64,000 bases of DNA from Sphingobacterium chuzhouense (GCF_014692525.1 NZ_JACNYL010000003.1:310001-374000); one strand, 5' to 3'; positions 17,507-26,413 are shown, counted from the first letter of the stretch. Program-made: numbers and translations. The notes: generated by a model not told the origin, from the letters alone.

Positions 17507-17593
17507 ATGAGAACAAAACAACACAAAAGAAAATTTGCGCTATTCCCCGGCAGGCGGGACGAACAAATTACCGGGGAAACCAACGATCAATAG
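17507..17593 (+). CDS. 28-codon ORF preceding mauE-like gene
   Basis: ATG 17507 preceded by GAAG at a reasonable distance; TAG ends at 17593. The peptide is basic at the N-terminus and polar later, with core FALFPGRRDEQITGE; no signal peptide or transmembrane segment. 54 bp before the MauE-like gene in the same direction. Could be a leader peptide, a small protein or chance. Confidence 0.35.
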   Translation: MRTKQHKRKFALFPGRRDEQITGETNDQ

Positions 17594-17647
17594 ATCGAGG
17601 TTCCGCAGCTAACAATAGATTACACAACGCAAAAGAAACGAGAAAAC

Positions 17648-18175
17648 ATGCAAAAGCTTATTGGCAGAACGAGAATAGGAACGGCTATAGATGCAATAGC
17701 CCAGACCAAAGCCGCACATTGGCTCAGCAAGAAATTGCTGTGGCTCTACAAAGGTCTTCCGGAGCTCATTGTGTACGGTTATGCTTTCCTTTATATATAT
17801 ACCGGATACAACAAGCTTAGACATGTGCAAGTGTTTATAGATGGCAACAGCAAGATACCGCTCGTGGGACAGTATGCCGAACTTATCGGTTGGGGCATTC
17901 CTAGTTTAGAAATCCTATTAGCTGTACTGCTAGCATTGCCGTTTGTAAGAGTAAAGAAAATTGCACTTTGGCCGTCTGTCGTCTTAATGGGTATTTTCAT
18001 ACTCTACTTAACGACGATGTCGATTTTCTTTCCAGATAGGCTTTGCCATTGCGGAGGTGTAATCGAATCGATGGACTGGACTACGCACCTAATCTTTAAC
18101 CTTCTTTGGTTGGGTGCGGGTGTCTTCGCCATCAGAAAATTATCCAAAAATGAGCTAACTGAAGCTCGGTTATAA
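17648..18175 (+). CDS. MauE/DoxX-like redox membrane protein
   Basis: 175 residues with four predicted membrane helices (about 37-54, 80-100, 108-128, 145-160). The motif CHCGGVIESMDW near residue 135 is typical of the MauE family, whose paired cysteines and membrane location suggest electron transfer to thioredoxin-like proteins. Followed 18 bp later by a DUF6520 gene and facing a TlpA-SusD-SusC operon, a familiar Sphingobacteriaceae grouping. Precise partner not established. Confidence 0.8.
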   Translation: MQKLIGRTRIGTAIDAIAQTKAAHWLSKKLLWLYKGLPELIVYGYAFLYIYTGYNKLRHVQVFIDGNSKIPLVGQYAELIGWGIPSLEILLAVLLALPFVRVKKIALWPSVVLMGIFILYLTTMSIFFPDRLCHCGGVIESMDWTTHLIFNLLWLGAGVFAIRKLSKNELTEARL

Positions 18176-18193
18176 ACATTTAAATTTAAGGGT

Positions 18194-18514
18194 ATGAGAA
18201 CTCAAATTAAAAATTTAGTAAAATCAGCATTGTTCGGTGTAGCGGTGCTCGGTGGCGGTTTGGCAGCAAATGCTTGGACAGGAGAAAAGCAAGCTGACGG
18301 ACACCTCGTGAATAAGGGGGATGGTCTATTTGAACTACGAAGTAGTGTCAATCCTATGGATTGTCAACCTACCGAGCCAACGCCATGCAACTACCAAATT
18401 CTATCGCCTGAGAACATTCCAACCCAGGAAAGCTATACAGCTGCCGAATTGGAATCCTTTGAGAGCAATGGCTGGATTTCGCCATCAAGCTCTAATGGTG
18501 TATACCAAAATTGA
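18194..18514 (+). CDS. DUF6520-like secreted protein
   Basis: 106 residues with a signal-like N-terminus (ALFGVAVLGGGLAANAW). A mature domain follows with two cysteines (MDCQPTEPTPCNYQ) and a short C-terminal tail, the layout of the small Bacteroidota family DUF6520. Members usually lie beside MauE-like genes as here, suggesting a shared periplasmic redox role, which is inference. The stop codon lies inside the terminator stem. Confidence 0.65.
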   Translation: MRTQIKNLVKSALFGVAVLGGGLAANAWTGEKQADGHLVNKGDGLFELRSSVNPMDCQPTEPTPCNYQILSPENIPTQESYTAAELESFESNGWISPSSSNGVYQN

Positions 18515-18547
18515 AAAAACGGGGGGGGATCTCCCCCGTTTTTTCAA
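18511..18547. terminator. Bidirectional terminator containing both stop codons
   Basis: GAAAAAACGGGGG pairs with CCCCCGTTTTTTC around a short loop. The left arm contains the TGA of the DUF6520 gene (18512-18514) and the right arm contains the TGA of the convergent TlpA gene (18544-18546). Strong stem with A and T flanks on both sides. Confidence 0.92.
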
Positions 18548-20025
18548 TTTTTCATCCTAATAAGCATTTCGACAAATTCCTTTCTCCCGCTGACGTTGAT
18601 AGGTCTGGGTGGGTTATAGGAAACGAGTGATCCTTTACCGTCTATCATCAATAATTGCGGAAAAGAAAAGAAACCGTAGTATGAGGCGATATTGGGCTTA
18701 GGATCAATGATTCTCAAATTTATGCCACCCTCCGAGGTATATTTACCACTTGCTATCCCCTGAAGCCATTTGTCTCTTTTCGCATCAACATTCACACTTA
18801 TAAATAGAACAGAGGAATCATTTAAATTCTTCTCGATCTTCTCGAGCTCTTTATGTAGCAAAGCACAGCCCGTACATCCGTTAAACCAAAAGTCCAAAAC
18901 TACCTTTTTACCTTTGAAAGACTCAGGTGTATAAATATTTCCGTCAACATCCTCCAAACGAAAGGGATAAACATCACTGTTTGTGTACCGTTTCTCTTTG
19001 ACATCAAGTAGATACGATTTAATCCGGCTATCACGAACGAAGTCCAATGCCTTCTCAATAGCCTGTTCTCCTCCTTTCGCGGCCGTCGCAAAACGACTAA
19101 ACAGAAATGCAATGATTTTATCTCCATTTTCTTGTTCCAAGTTCATTTTCGCCAAATCGTCAATTATGATGTTCAAATCTACAGTCGGCGCAGAACTTGG
19201 ATTCTTCACATATTCCTGTATAAGATAACCAGCGGTTAATAGGTCGATAATATAATTGGTATAGGCATAAGATTCACCACTACTTCCCGTTCGCTCTTTC
19301 ATGGTATTCTGATATTCCTGAAACACATATTTTTTTAAAATCCCTTGATATGGTGCCCCAGTTTCGACGCCTCCCTGGAGTGTCGTTATACGTTTACTTT
19401 CTGTAGTATAAATACATTCTTCTTTGATATAGGCATATGCACGGTCACTCACTTTATCTCGATTTTTCTCTAACAGTTCGAGTTTGCGCTCCACTATCGC
19501 ATTATAAAGATCATTACGCACAGCGTAGTACCTGTGAATATTTTCTTGTTTTATATAGTAGCCCAACCAATTAGCCGTCATACTCTTAGCAACACTTGAT
19601 AGTCGTTCTCTAATTCTATTCTTCTCGTTATCAACCCCTTCTAAGAATATTTTATCTCCTACGCGAAACGATAGACTATCTCCAGGTTCTACTAGATAAA
19701 CGCGTGTCGGGAAGAGACCAACTAAGGACTCGCCATTGTCAAAGACTTCAATCTTGACGAGCGATATATCGCTTCTCAATGGAATTCCTATTGTGACATC
19801 TTGTTTATCGACAGATCTCCTGTACTTTTCATCATATAAATCAACGGCCTTGACGTGGTAATAAGAAAAGACAGAGACCTCTAATGTTAAATCGCTTTTA
19901 GACAGGAATTCTTCTTCGAACGAAATAATCACAGTTGCAGCACTGTTATTATTTAGTGCTGCATAGTTACTGTTGATAAATAAAGCCGTTAAAAACAGTA
20001 AAACTATTTTATATTTCTTTTTCAT
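18544..20025 (-). CDS. TlpA-family thioredoxin-like disulfide reductase
   Basis: 493 residues. Signal peptide at 1-22 (MKKKYKIVLLFLTALFINSN), a long N-terminal domain (~330 residues) typical of Bacteroidota TlpA fusions, then the AhpC/TSA-Redoxin fold with active site FWFNGCTGCALLH (Cys384 and Cys387). The cis-Pro region is YYGFFSFPQLLMID. Probably exchanges electrons with periplasmic disulfides. Third gene of the SusC-SusD-TlpA operon, 15 bp after SusD, and convergent with the MauE gene that may recharge it. Confidence 0.85.
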   Translation of the reverse strand: MKKKYKIVLLFLTALFINSNYAALNNNSAATVIISFEEEFLSKSDLTLEVSVFSYYHVKAVDLYDEKYRRSVDKQDVTIGIPLRSDISLVKIEVFDNGESLVGLFPTRVYLVEPGDSLSFRVGDKIFLEGVDNEKNRIRERLSSVAKSMTANWLGYYIKQENIHRYYAVRNDLYNAIVERKLELLEKNRDKVSDRAYAYIKEECIYTTESKRITTLQGGVETGAPYQGILKKYVFQEYQNTMKERTGSSGESYAYTNYIIDLLTAGYLIQEYVKNPSSAPTVDLNIIIDDLAKMNLEQENGDKIIAFLFSRFATAAKGGEQAIEKALDFVRDSRIKSYLLDVKEKRYTNSDVYPFRLEDVDGNIYTPESFKGKKVVLDFWFNGCTGCALLHKELEKIEKNLNDSSVLFISVNVDAKRDKWLQGIASGKYTSEGGINLRIIDPKPNIASYYGFFSFPQLLMIDGKGSLVSYNPPRPINVSGRKEFVEMLIRMKN

Positions 20026-20040
20026 GATGTTAAAATTTTA

Positions 20041-21408
20041 TCAATAAAGATGTATCAACTCATTTTCGGGTATAGGAAAGACGACGCGGTCGTCGTCTGA
20101 AGAAATTTCGTACAGTTTGTCGCCAAGCTTTCGGGTTATAGTGGTCGTGATACCCAACTTGTCTAATCTTTTCAGATCCGTCCACCGAGTGGAGCGCCAG
20201 ATCAATTCTTTGCGACGTTCCAAAAGCACCCTTTCGATCAGACTGACCTGTTCTAAATGCTCAATCCCGAAATCGTAACCTGGAGGAAATCTCTTTTGCA
20301 GTAATTGCAACAATGCATTTTTGGCTTCCCCCACCTCTCCAATTCGTGCCAGACTTTCTGCTTTGATCAAGTAGATCTCGTCCGTAGCGAGCCCTGTAAA
20401 CGGATAAAGATTTACAGCTACACTCCCGAACATCATTTTTCTATAAAATCTCCCTTGTTCATTCTTATTAAAGAAAATCTGTAGCCGTAAATCTTCTCGA
20501 TCATACATCTCCATGAGCGTCGTATCCATCCCGATATAATTTCCGGTAAGCATACCTACCCCCGAAGTTGTCGTATAATCCAGAACCTGAGTGGTATAAT
20601 AAATCACGTCGTCATTGTTTTGGTGAAAAGGCTGGTCGGTATCAACATCCAACTCGTTAAAATCCGTAATTGTTGGATAAAGAGTAATGCATTGATCGGC
20701 ATAAAACCCCGCTTTCTGGAATTCTCCCATGACAAGATAAACTTTGGCAAGCATCCCGTAGGCAGCCGCCTTACTCTGCCTTGTACGTATATGGAGTGGT
20801 TTATCCGACGTGAGCAATTTAACTGCACCTTCCAGATCGGCGATGATCCTGTTGTAACATGCTTCGACAGTAGCGATTTTCTCCACCTGATTTACATCGG
20901 CGGATAGGCGGATGGGTACACCAGGTATTGCAGCAGCAGTCTTCGCATCATAACATGGAGCGAATGTGTTGACCAAGTCAAATAGCGCATAGGCTCGTAC
21001 AAACAATGCCCGACCTCGGATATCGTCTATTTTTTCTTGGTCGTCCCCTCGTATTCTATCCAGTTCTTCCAATACACTGTTCGCATAAAATATGGCCGTA
21101 TATAAATTATCCCAATCCTTGATATTGGTTTCGCCTTCGTACAAGTTTGCTTTCCAGAGGTAAGCATTCCGCTGTGTGGAACTGAACAGACCTTGCCATA
21201 TTTCCGGCGTAGCGATGTAGTACTCATCCGACGCCAACCGTTGTAGTCCTCCAGTTATATTTATTACCAAGGTATTGTCAAGCATCTGCTCCAGATCCTC
21301 CAAGGTCTGTGGTCGAATAATATTGGAACTGGGCTTAACCGATAAAAATTCTTGTTCGCAGGATGCGAGCAAGAATAGAGACAGTGCTGCTGTAAATATT
21401 CTGTTCAT
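20041..21408 (-). CDS. SusD/RagB-family outer-membrane lipoprotein
   Basis: 455 residues with lipobox LLASC (Cys17) and the SusD helical TPR scaffold (DIRGRALFVRAYALFDLVNTF, AYGMLAKVYLVMGEFQKAG). The family C-terminus ERRKELIWRSTRWTDLKRL is present. Surface-exposed substrate-capturing partner of the SusC porin encoded 4 bp upstream. Substrate unknown; association with TlpA suggests a peptide or redox-related cargo rather than a glycan, since no glycoside hydrolase is nearby. Confidence 0.92.
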   Translation of the reverse strand: MNRIFTAALSLFLLASCEQEFLSVKPSSNIIRPQTLEDLEQMLDNTLVINITGGLQRLASDEYYIATPEIWQGLFSSTQRNAYLWKANLYEGETNIKDWDNLYTAIFYANSVLEELDRIRGDDQEKIDDIRGRALFVRAYALFDLVNTFAPCYDAKTAAAIPGVPIRLSADVNQVEKIATVEACYNRIIADLEGAVKLLTSDKPLHIRTRQSKAAAYGMLAKVYLVMGEFQKAGFYADQCITLYPTITDFNELDVDTDQPFHQNNDDVIYYTTQVLDYTTTSGVGMLTGNYIGMDTTLMEMYDREDLRLQIFFNKNEQGRFYRKMMFGSVAVNLYPFTGLATDEIYLIKAESLARIGEVGEAKNALLQLLQKRFPPGYDFGIEHLEQVSLIERVLLERRKELIWRSTRWTDLKRLDKLGITTTITRKLGDKLYEISSDDDRVVFPIPENELIHLY

Positions 21409-21412
21409 AATC

Positions 21413-24400
21413 TTAAAGTGTTAATTGAATACCTAATGAATACGTTGTCCTGATCGGGTTGCCGTTGGTGAACAAGGGGTCTATCGATCTTCGGTTCTGC
21501 GTCCAGAGTACACCTATATCCGTGGCACTGAAAATAATCCTGGCCCGGGACAGTGAAAGCCTTTCCGCCATATCTATGGCGTTATAGGAAAACTGTAGGT
21601 CCTGCAGACGCACATGTCCCGCTGGCTCGATCAATAAGTCAGCGTATTTGTAGAAATCGCTCCGATTTATATTATTGGGATACACCAGCGCCGGCACGGT
21701 GGTATGCTGTTCGTCACCCGGAGCTTGCCATCGCGCTTGGTAATCCCATATGGTATAACTACCGTTGTATATCGCAGCGTTGTCCAGTGAGTTTCGCCTA
21801 AAGTAGTGACCTCCGTACCATCGAATTGAAAATGAAAGCTCAAAACCCGCATAACCAAAGCGGTTCCATAACGTCCCATGCACTGTGGGCGCAGACGAAC
21901 CCATATAGGACATTTCGGAAAGGTCCTGGCTGTTCTTGATTGCACGATAATCGACTGTTTCTTCGCCCGCCATATAACCGATAGGATTGCCGGTTTCATT
22001 CAGACCTTTCATAGGAAAAGCAAACAACGAAAACTGTGGGTAATCGATCTGCGGGTAATCGTAGTTATTCGACATAATAGTGAAATTTGTGGCCGGAACG
22101 ACGTGGTAATCCAGCACGCGGTTTGTCACATGGCTCAAAAAGAGTTGGTTTGACCAGTTAAACGAACCTTGAATATTCTGCGTCGTGATAGCTATATCCA
22201 TTCCTTTTGACAGCACGGCTGCGGTGTTCCCGGTAAAACCCGTAATTCCAGTCTGCGTGGGCGTTGGTCGGTTCGCAATAAGATCCTGACCCCGCTTCTG
22301 CCAGTACTCAACGGTACCGGAAATTCGCTGGGACCGCGTTGCTAGGTCGATCCCCACATTAATATTCTGTACCCTCTCCCAACGCAGTGCGGGATTGGGT
22401 GGATTTACAATTTCATAATAGGGTTGCCCATACATAGAAACAAACGCTCCCTGTCGGGCCGTTAAATATCCCGACACCGATCTGTTTAAATTACCGTTGT
22501 AACCATAGGAGACACGAAGCTGTAACCGAGAAAAAATATCCTCTGGAAAAAAGGCCTCTTTATGCACATCCCAAAGGCCACCTACTGACCACAAGGGTAC
22601 GAATTTCTGGTTTGTCTGCACACCAAAGAGGTTAGATCCGTCGCGACGAAGGCTACCACTCAGCCGATAACGATCCCTGAAGGCATACATCAGGTTGGAA
22701 TAATAAGACACAAAACGATCCGTTATGGAGGACTGATCAGTTAGTGTAGATATCCTTGAGCTTTGACCGCTGTGCCACATACGAAAAGGCTCTACATAAT
22801 TCACCAGGTGATTTTGGTTAGTCTGGTTTTCCTCGTTATACCCGTATAACCCGTAAGAAGCGTTGAGCCCCGTATTTTCCCTAACTTCCATACCCAGGAG
22901 GATATTCAGCTGATGTTCTTCTCGGAAACGGCTGTCATACTCCGCTTGCAGACGGCCGGTCTGATTACGCTGTTTTTCCGTCCTGACATGTTTAATTGCC
23001 CCCATGGGTATCCCGTACTCGATATCGCCATCGGAATTCAGATAGGAAAAACTGTTGATCTGGTGACGAGTATAATAGGACTGCGGTCCATAATAGGTCG
23101 GCGAATCGCTGTACGACTCCTCATAAAGATAAAATGCCGAAGCTTTTAGACCTTTCGCAAGTTTTGCTTCCAGCTGCAAGCTATTCCTCAGATTCGTGAC
23201 GCGATGATTGCTATAGAAATCGCTGCTGGTCAGATCATCCATCGGTCGCATATGCCAGTCCAGTAAGCGATTATCAGTAAGACGGTCAATATAGGAAAGC
23301 CTCAGTGAGGAAACCTCTGGCAGATGATTACCCGTTGTTGCATCAATATATTGGCTATACGGATATCTTGGAGCGGAGGGTACGGCGTATGCCTCCTGCC
23401 TGTCGATCTTATTACTATAGAGTATCCGATGGGCGAGCGTAATACGGTCGTCCAAAAACCTGAACGTATTGGCCGCCTGCATTGTCCACCGTTCAAAACT
23501 ATTACCAACGGTCTGCGGACGATTCTTATCGAGTCCGGCCGAGATAAAATAGTCGTGACTGGCGGTAGCTCCCCTAGCAGAAGCGCTGTACTGCTGGTTG
23601 AAAAGTGGTTGATTGAAATACGTATTGTACTGTTCTCTGGCATCCCGCTTCGCCATACCGTCGATAATCTTATTTCCCTCCTCCTCGCTTAATTCCTCCG
23701 ATCTGATGCGTGCCAACAACTCGACAACGGGAGACACAGGTTGCCAGCCGGTATTAAGTGTTGCATTGTACCGACCACGTTCGAAAAGAAACCGCTCTAT
23801 TTCTACAAACTCTGCCGAGCTGAGGAGGGGCTGTTCGAATACGTTCCGTTTTCCAGCCAACGACAGGTTGGTATTGAATTCAATGACCGGTTTTCGGCCC
23901 ATCTTACCGGACTTGGTTGTAATAACGATCACGCCATTGCTCGCCCGGACGCCCCAAATGGAGGCAGCGGCCGCGTCCTTAAGTATCGTCATGTTTTCAA
24001 TGTCATTCGGATTGATAGATTCGAGGTCTCCCTCATACGGAAAGTTGTCCAGCACAATTAGCGGTTCGCTATTGGAGTACAGTGTGGATCTTCCGCGAAT
24101 TTCGACATCGCCCTGACCCCGTTGTTTCCGTTTCAAATTCGTCAAAATACCAGGCACCATACCATCTAAGCGCTCGACGATATTCGTGGATACGCGCCTG
24201 TTCATCATTTCATTATCAATCTGTACAAAACTCCCTGTAGCCCTTTCCTTCGGAATCTGTTGATACCCCGTACTCACCACTTCCACTTCCTCAATCTGGT
24301 TTTCAAGCGGCTCTAGCCGTATAGTTAGATATTGCGTTTTGGTATCGATGTTAATCGACTGCGGTTTGAACCCAATATGCTTTGCTTCTAATATTCCTGC

Positions 24401-24637
24401 ATTTGTTGTTAAGCTTATACGGAACTTTCCCTCCTCATCTGTTATGGTTGTAATTTCGTCTATTCGGATAGAAACGTCTTGAATGGGTTTGTCATCGGTA
24501 GCAGACCGCACCTCACCGAGAAAAACTGATTGGTGCCTATCGGTCCCGTCACCGTTGTCGAACATAACGGGACGGGACGCCAAGGCTGTTGATAGATTAA
24601 ACAACATGAAACAAATCAATGCCCAAACAGGTGGCAT
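21413..24637 (-). CDS. SusC/RagA-family TonB-linked outer-membrane transporter
   Basis: The reading frame continues to 25123, but I place the start at ATG 24637, which opens the signal MPPVWALICFMLFNLSTALA (TTG 24661 is an alternative). The extra ~160 codons traverse the 11-bp array and are not protein-like. Domains: carboxypeptidase-regulatory-like domain (VFLGEVRSATDDKPIQDVSI), plug domain with the SusC signature region (NPNDIENMTILKDAAAASIWG), then a 22-strand barrel to the C-terminal YSLGIQLTL. Imports an unknown substrate together with the adjacent SusD. Confidence 0.9.
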   Translation of the reverse strand: MPPVWALICFMLFNLSTALASRPVMFDNGDGTDRHQSVFLGEVRSATDDKPIQDVSIRIDEITTITDEEGKFRISLTTNAGILEAKHIGFKPQSINIDTKTQYLTIRLEPLENQIEEVEVVSTGYQQIPKERATGSFVQIDNEMMNRRVSTNIVERLDGMVPGILTNLKRKQRGQGDVEIRGRSTLYSNSEPLIVLDNFPYEGDLESINPNDIENMTILKDAAAASIWGVRASNGVIVITTKSGKMGRKPVIEFNTNLSLAGKRNVFEQPLLSSAEFVEIERFLFERGRYNATLNTGWQPVSPVVELLARIRSEELSEEEGNKIIDGMAKRDAREQYNTYFNQPLFNQQYSASARGATASHDYFISAGLDKNRPQTVGNSFERWTMQAANTFRFLDDRITLAHRILYSNKIDRQEAYAVPSAPRYPYSQYIDATTGNHLPEVSSLRLSYIDRLTDNRLLDWHMRPMDDLTSSDFYSNHRVTNLRNSLQLEAKLAKGLKASAFYLYEESYSDSPTYYGPQSYYTRHQINSFSYLNSDGDIEYGIPMGAIKHVRTEKQRNQTGRLQAEYDSRFREEHQLNILLGMEVRENTGLNASYGLYGYNEENQTNQNHLVNYVEPFRMWHSGQSSRISTLTDQSSITDRFVSYYSNLMYAFRDRYRLSGSLRRDGSNLFGVQTNQKFVPLWSVGGLWDVHKEAFFPEDIFSRLQLRVSYGYNGNLNRSVSGYLTARQGAFVSMYGQPYYEIVNPPNPALRWERVQNINVGIDLATRSQRISGTVEYWQKRGQDLIANRPTPTQTGITGFTGNTAAVLSKGMDIAITTQNIQGSFNWSNQLFLSHVTNRVLDYHVVPATNFTIMSNNYDYPQIDYPQFSLFAFPMKGLNETGNPIGYMAGEETVDYRAIKNSQDLSEMSYMGSSAPTVHGTLWNRFGYAGFELSFSIRWYGGHYFRRNSLDNAAIYNGSYTIWDYQARWQAPGDEQHTTVPALVYPNNINRSDFYKYADLLIEPAGHVRLQDLQFSYNAIDMAERLSLSRARIIFSATDIGVLWTQNRRSIDPLFTNGNPIRTTYSLGIQLTL

Positions 24638-24771
24638 TGATCTGCTCGTCCTTGCTGTCAACGAAAAAATGCGTTTGGATAAACGATATTTATTGAGAAA
24701 GCATAAATATAGCGAAAAATAACTAACTAGTAAATTGTTTTGCCGTTTACACCCAAAAAACAACCTGTTTC

Positions 24772-24992
24772 TTCGGGTGCTGTTCGGATATACTTCGGAC
24801 GCGCTTCGAGTCCGCTTCGGGACTGGTTCGGGACAACTTCGGTATTCCTTCGCTTGAAATTCGGGTGTTCTTCGGGTTGCACCCGAACAGCAGTCGAACA
24901 CTTCCCGAACAGCACCCGAACCAGTGTCGAACAAATCTTGAGGATATTCCGAAGAAACGTCAACCACCTCTCGAACGGATGTCGAAGGCAAG
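24772..24992. repeat. Bipolar 11-bp array (10 TTCGG units facing 10 CCGAA units)
   Basis: Ten 11-bp units starting TTCG (8 of them TTCGG) run back to back from 24772 to 24881. After one base, ten more 11-bp units run from 24883 to 24992, eight starting YCGAA. The halves are inverted about the centre TTCGGGT-tgc-ACCCGAA (24871-24887), so each TTCGG can pair with a CCGAA and the whole 221 bp can fold as one long bulged hairpin. Unit tails are variable. The array lies ~135 bp upstream of the SusC start, probably in its leader. Confidence 0.9.
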
Positions 24993-25141
24993 GCAACGCC
25001 GCCCTCTCTTACTTGATTGGTTAATATTTTTGTTATTCTAGGTGGTTTTTCTTTTCGGGAACTAGTTCTTCCTTCGCGTTGGCTAAAGGCCAGTCCTCTC
25101 CCACCCTTGTTAAAATTGTTCATTTTTTCATGGTTGTTAGG

Positions 25142-25216
25142 GTGTGGCCTAAGCAGCTGCCGAAAAGTGTTTCTTTCCTATTTCTCCTTTGTGCCTAAGC
25201 TGAACTTAGGCCACAC
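25142..25216. repeat. 12-bp perfect inverted repeat upstream of the SusC operon
   Basis: GTGTGGCCTAAG (25142-25153) and CTTAGGCCACAC (25205-25216) are exact reverse complements separated by 51 bp, with a second GCCTAAG between them. Lies upstream of the 11-bp array. It may be a cis-regulatory hairpin or the ends of a small nonautonomous element. No gene is supported from 24993 to 25383. Confidence 0.6.
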
Positions 25217-25383
25217 AATTAGTAAAATTGTTTGATAAAGGAATGCGGAATATACGTACTGGAAATTTAGTTAAAATCGGTTATCCGTTTCCGCATTCTT
25301 TATAAAGCCAAAAATGGCTATAAACGCCAAACTAGTCGGCGGCGATATGATGTCTTTACAAAATTGTCTATTCATTATTATTG

Positions 25384-25593
25384 TTATTCTATACATATGT
25401 CTCTCCGCTTCAATCCTATTTCAAAAACAATAGGTCGATAAAAACCACGGATTTCCCCGATTGGCCAATTGGTAGCGTCGGCAATTTTTTCGAATTGCTT
25501 CTCGGCGTTGATTAACCACTCTTCTACTTTTTGATGATATTTTTCATCAATGGCGCCCAATAGCATATCCCTAAATTCTTCCCTTTCCATCAT
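25384..25593 (-). CDS. Small hypothetical protein
   Basis: 69 residues (or 68 from the second ATG), mostly helical and charged, with WLINAEKQFEKIADATNWP. No signal peptide, transmembrane segment or known domain. Isolated between the SusC leader and the structured region at 25.9 kb. Composition is protein-like, but no ribosome-binding site is obvious. Confidence 0.45.
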   Translation of the reverse strand: MMEREEFRDMLLGAIDEKYHQKVEEWLINAEKQFEKIADATNWPIGEIRGFYRPIVFEIGLKRRDICIE

Positions 25594-25872
25594 TGTCTTT
25601 TATTTATTAATTCCCTACATAGCTAAGTTGAGCTTCGCAATAGGAATAAATTTACTTTGCTAGAATAAAATGCGAACGAAACGGGGTTGGATACTATGTT
25701 ATATTACGGTTTTACACTGTCGCACTGTTAGGAAAGCCTAAATCACCTAGCTAGCTTAACTAACTTGCAGGCTTGATGATGTTTTTTAATAATTGCTTTT
25801 TTATCATAACTCGTCGTTTATGTAACGAGTCTTGCTTAGTTTTACAGCCCGAAAAAGTAAGGGCTGCATCCC

Positions 25873-26021
25873 GTAACTCCAAAAGATTCTCAGGCCTAAA
25901 GTTGCGACGGGTAAACAGCAGCCCCACACTTCAATGAAGTAAATGCAAAGCTAGCACTTTTCATTGAAAGCGTGAGATATTTATACTGCTGCCTTGCCAC
26001 TTGGCCTGAGAATGGAGTTGC
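25873..26021. other. Long nested hairpin element, candidate structured RNA
   Basis: Nested complementary arms: GTAACTCC (25873) with GGAGTTGC (26014-26021), allowing one G-U or mismatch. ATTCTCAGGCC (25886-25896) pairs perfectly with GGCCTGAGAAT (26003-26013). CAGCAG (25916) faces CTGCTG, and TTCAATGA (25930-25937) pairs with TCATTGAA (25961-25968). About 150 nt thus fold into one long interrupted stem. A separate CAGCCC...GGGCTG hairpin precedes it. The 550-bp interval 25594-26146 has no supported gene. Confidence 0.5.
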
Positions 26022-26055
26022 AAGACCTCTAAATATCTATTTCTTCAATATTTGT

Positions 26056-26111
26056 TTTGTCTATATCATAAAGACAAATATAAAACATATTTTGAAGTAA
26101 ACAAATTTGTT
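26056..26111. promoter_or_regulatory. Palindromic operator candidates before the XRE regulator
   Basis: A 23-bp near-perfect palindrome with arms TTTGTCTATAT and ATAAAGACAAA (26056-26078, one mismatch) is followed by the perfect 12-bp palindrome AACAAATTTGTT (26100-26111). Both lie within 100 bp of the regulator's ATG at 26147, the expected place for autorepression by a dimeric HTH protein. Confidence 0.55.
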
Positions 26112-26146
26112 GACCAACTTTTTATGTTTTTGTCGAGCTTAACCGA

Positions 26147-26392
26147 ATGGACAAAGTGCAGAAAACATTTCGAATCAAACTTGGACGTCGTATAGAGCAG
26201 CTGCGAGAAGACCGACATATCGAGCAAGGAGCATTAGCAGCTATGATAGGAAAAGATAAACAATTTATTAATAGATACGAACGTCAAGGAGCAAATCCAA
26301 CCGCATTTATTCTGGTACAAATAGCAGAGGCTCTTAATGTGACGGCGAATGATTTGTTGGATTTCAGTAAGTTGAAAACTTCGAAGGATTAA
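26147..26392 (+). CDS. XRE-family HTH transcriptional regulator
   Basis: 81 residues forming a single Cro/C1-type HTH: LGRRIEQLREDRHIEQGALA, then IGKDKQFINRYERQGANPT, then IAEALNVTANDLLDF. Such small regulators commonly autorepress and control an adjacent accessory gene. Convergent with the HNH-like gene, whose end lies 21 bp away. Confidence 0.88.
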   Translation: MDKVQKTFRIKLGRRIEQLREDRHIEQGALAAMIGKDKQFINRYERQGANPTAFILVQIAEALNVTANDLLDFSKLKTSKD

Positions 26393-26413
26393 TGCGGCAT
26401 TGACAAGAGAGGA

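Noticed and set aside
24740..25024. Plus-strand 94-codon open frame across the 11-bp array
   Set aside because: No start context, composition dictated by the TTCGG and CCGAA units, opposite to the SusC leader.
24638..25123. A 160-codon N-terminal extension of the first SusC gene
   Set aside because: It runs through the 11-bp array and has no signal or domain; a proper signal peptide begins at ATG 24637.
25142..25216. A complete transposable element bounded by the 12-bp inverted repeat
   Set aside because: Only 51 bp lie between the arms and no target duplication is visible; kept as a plain inverted repeat.
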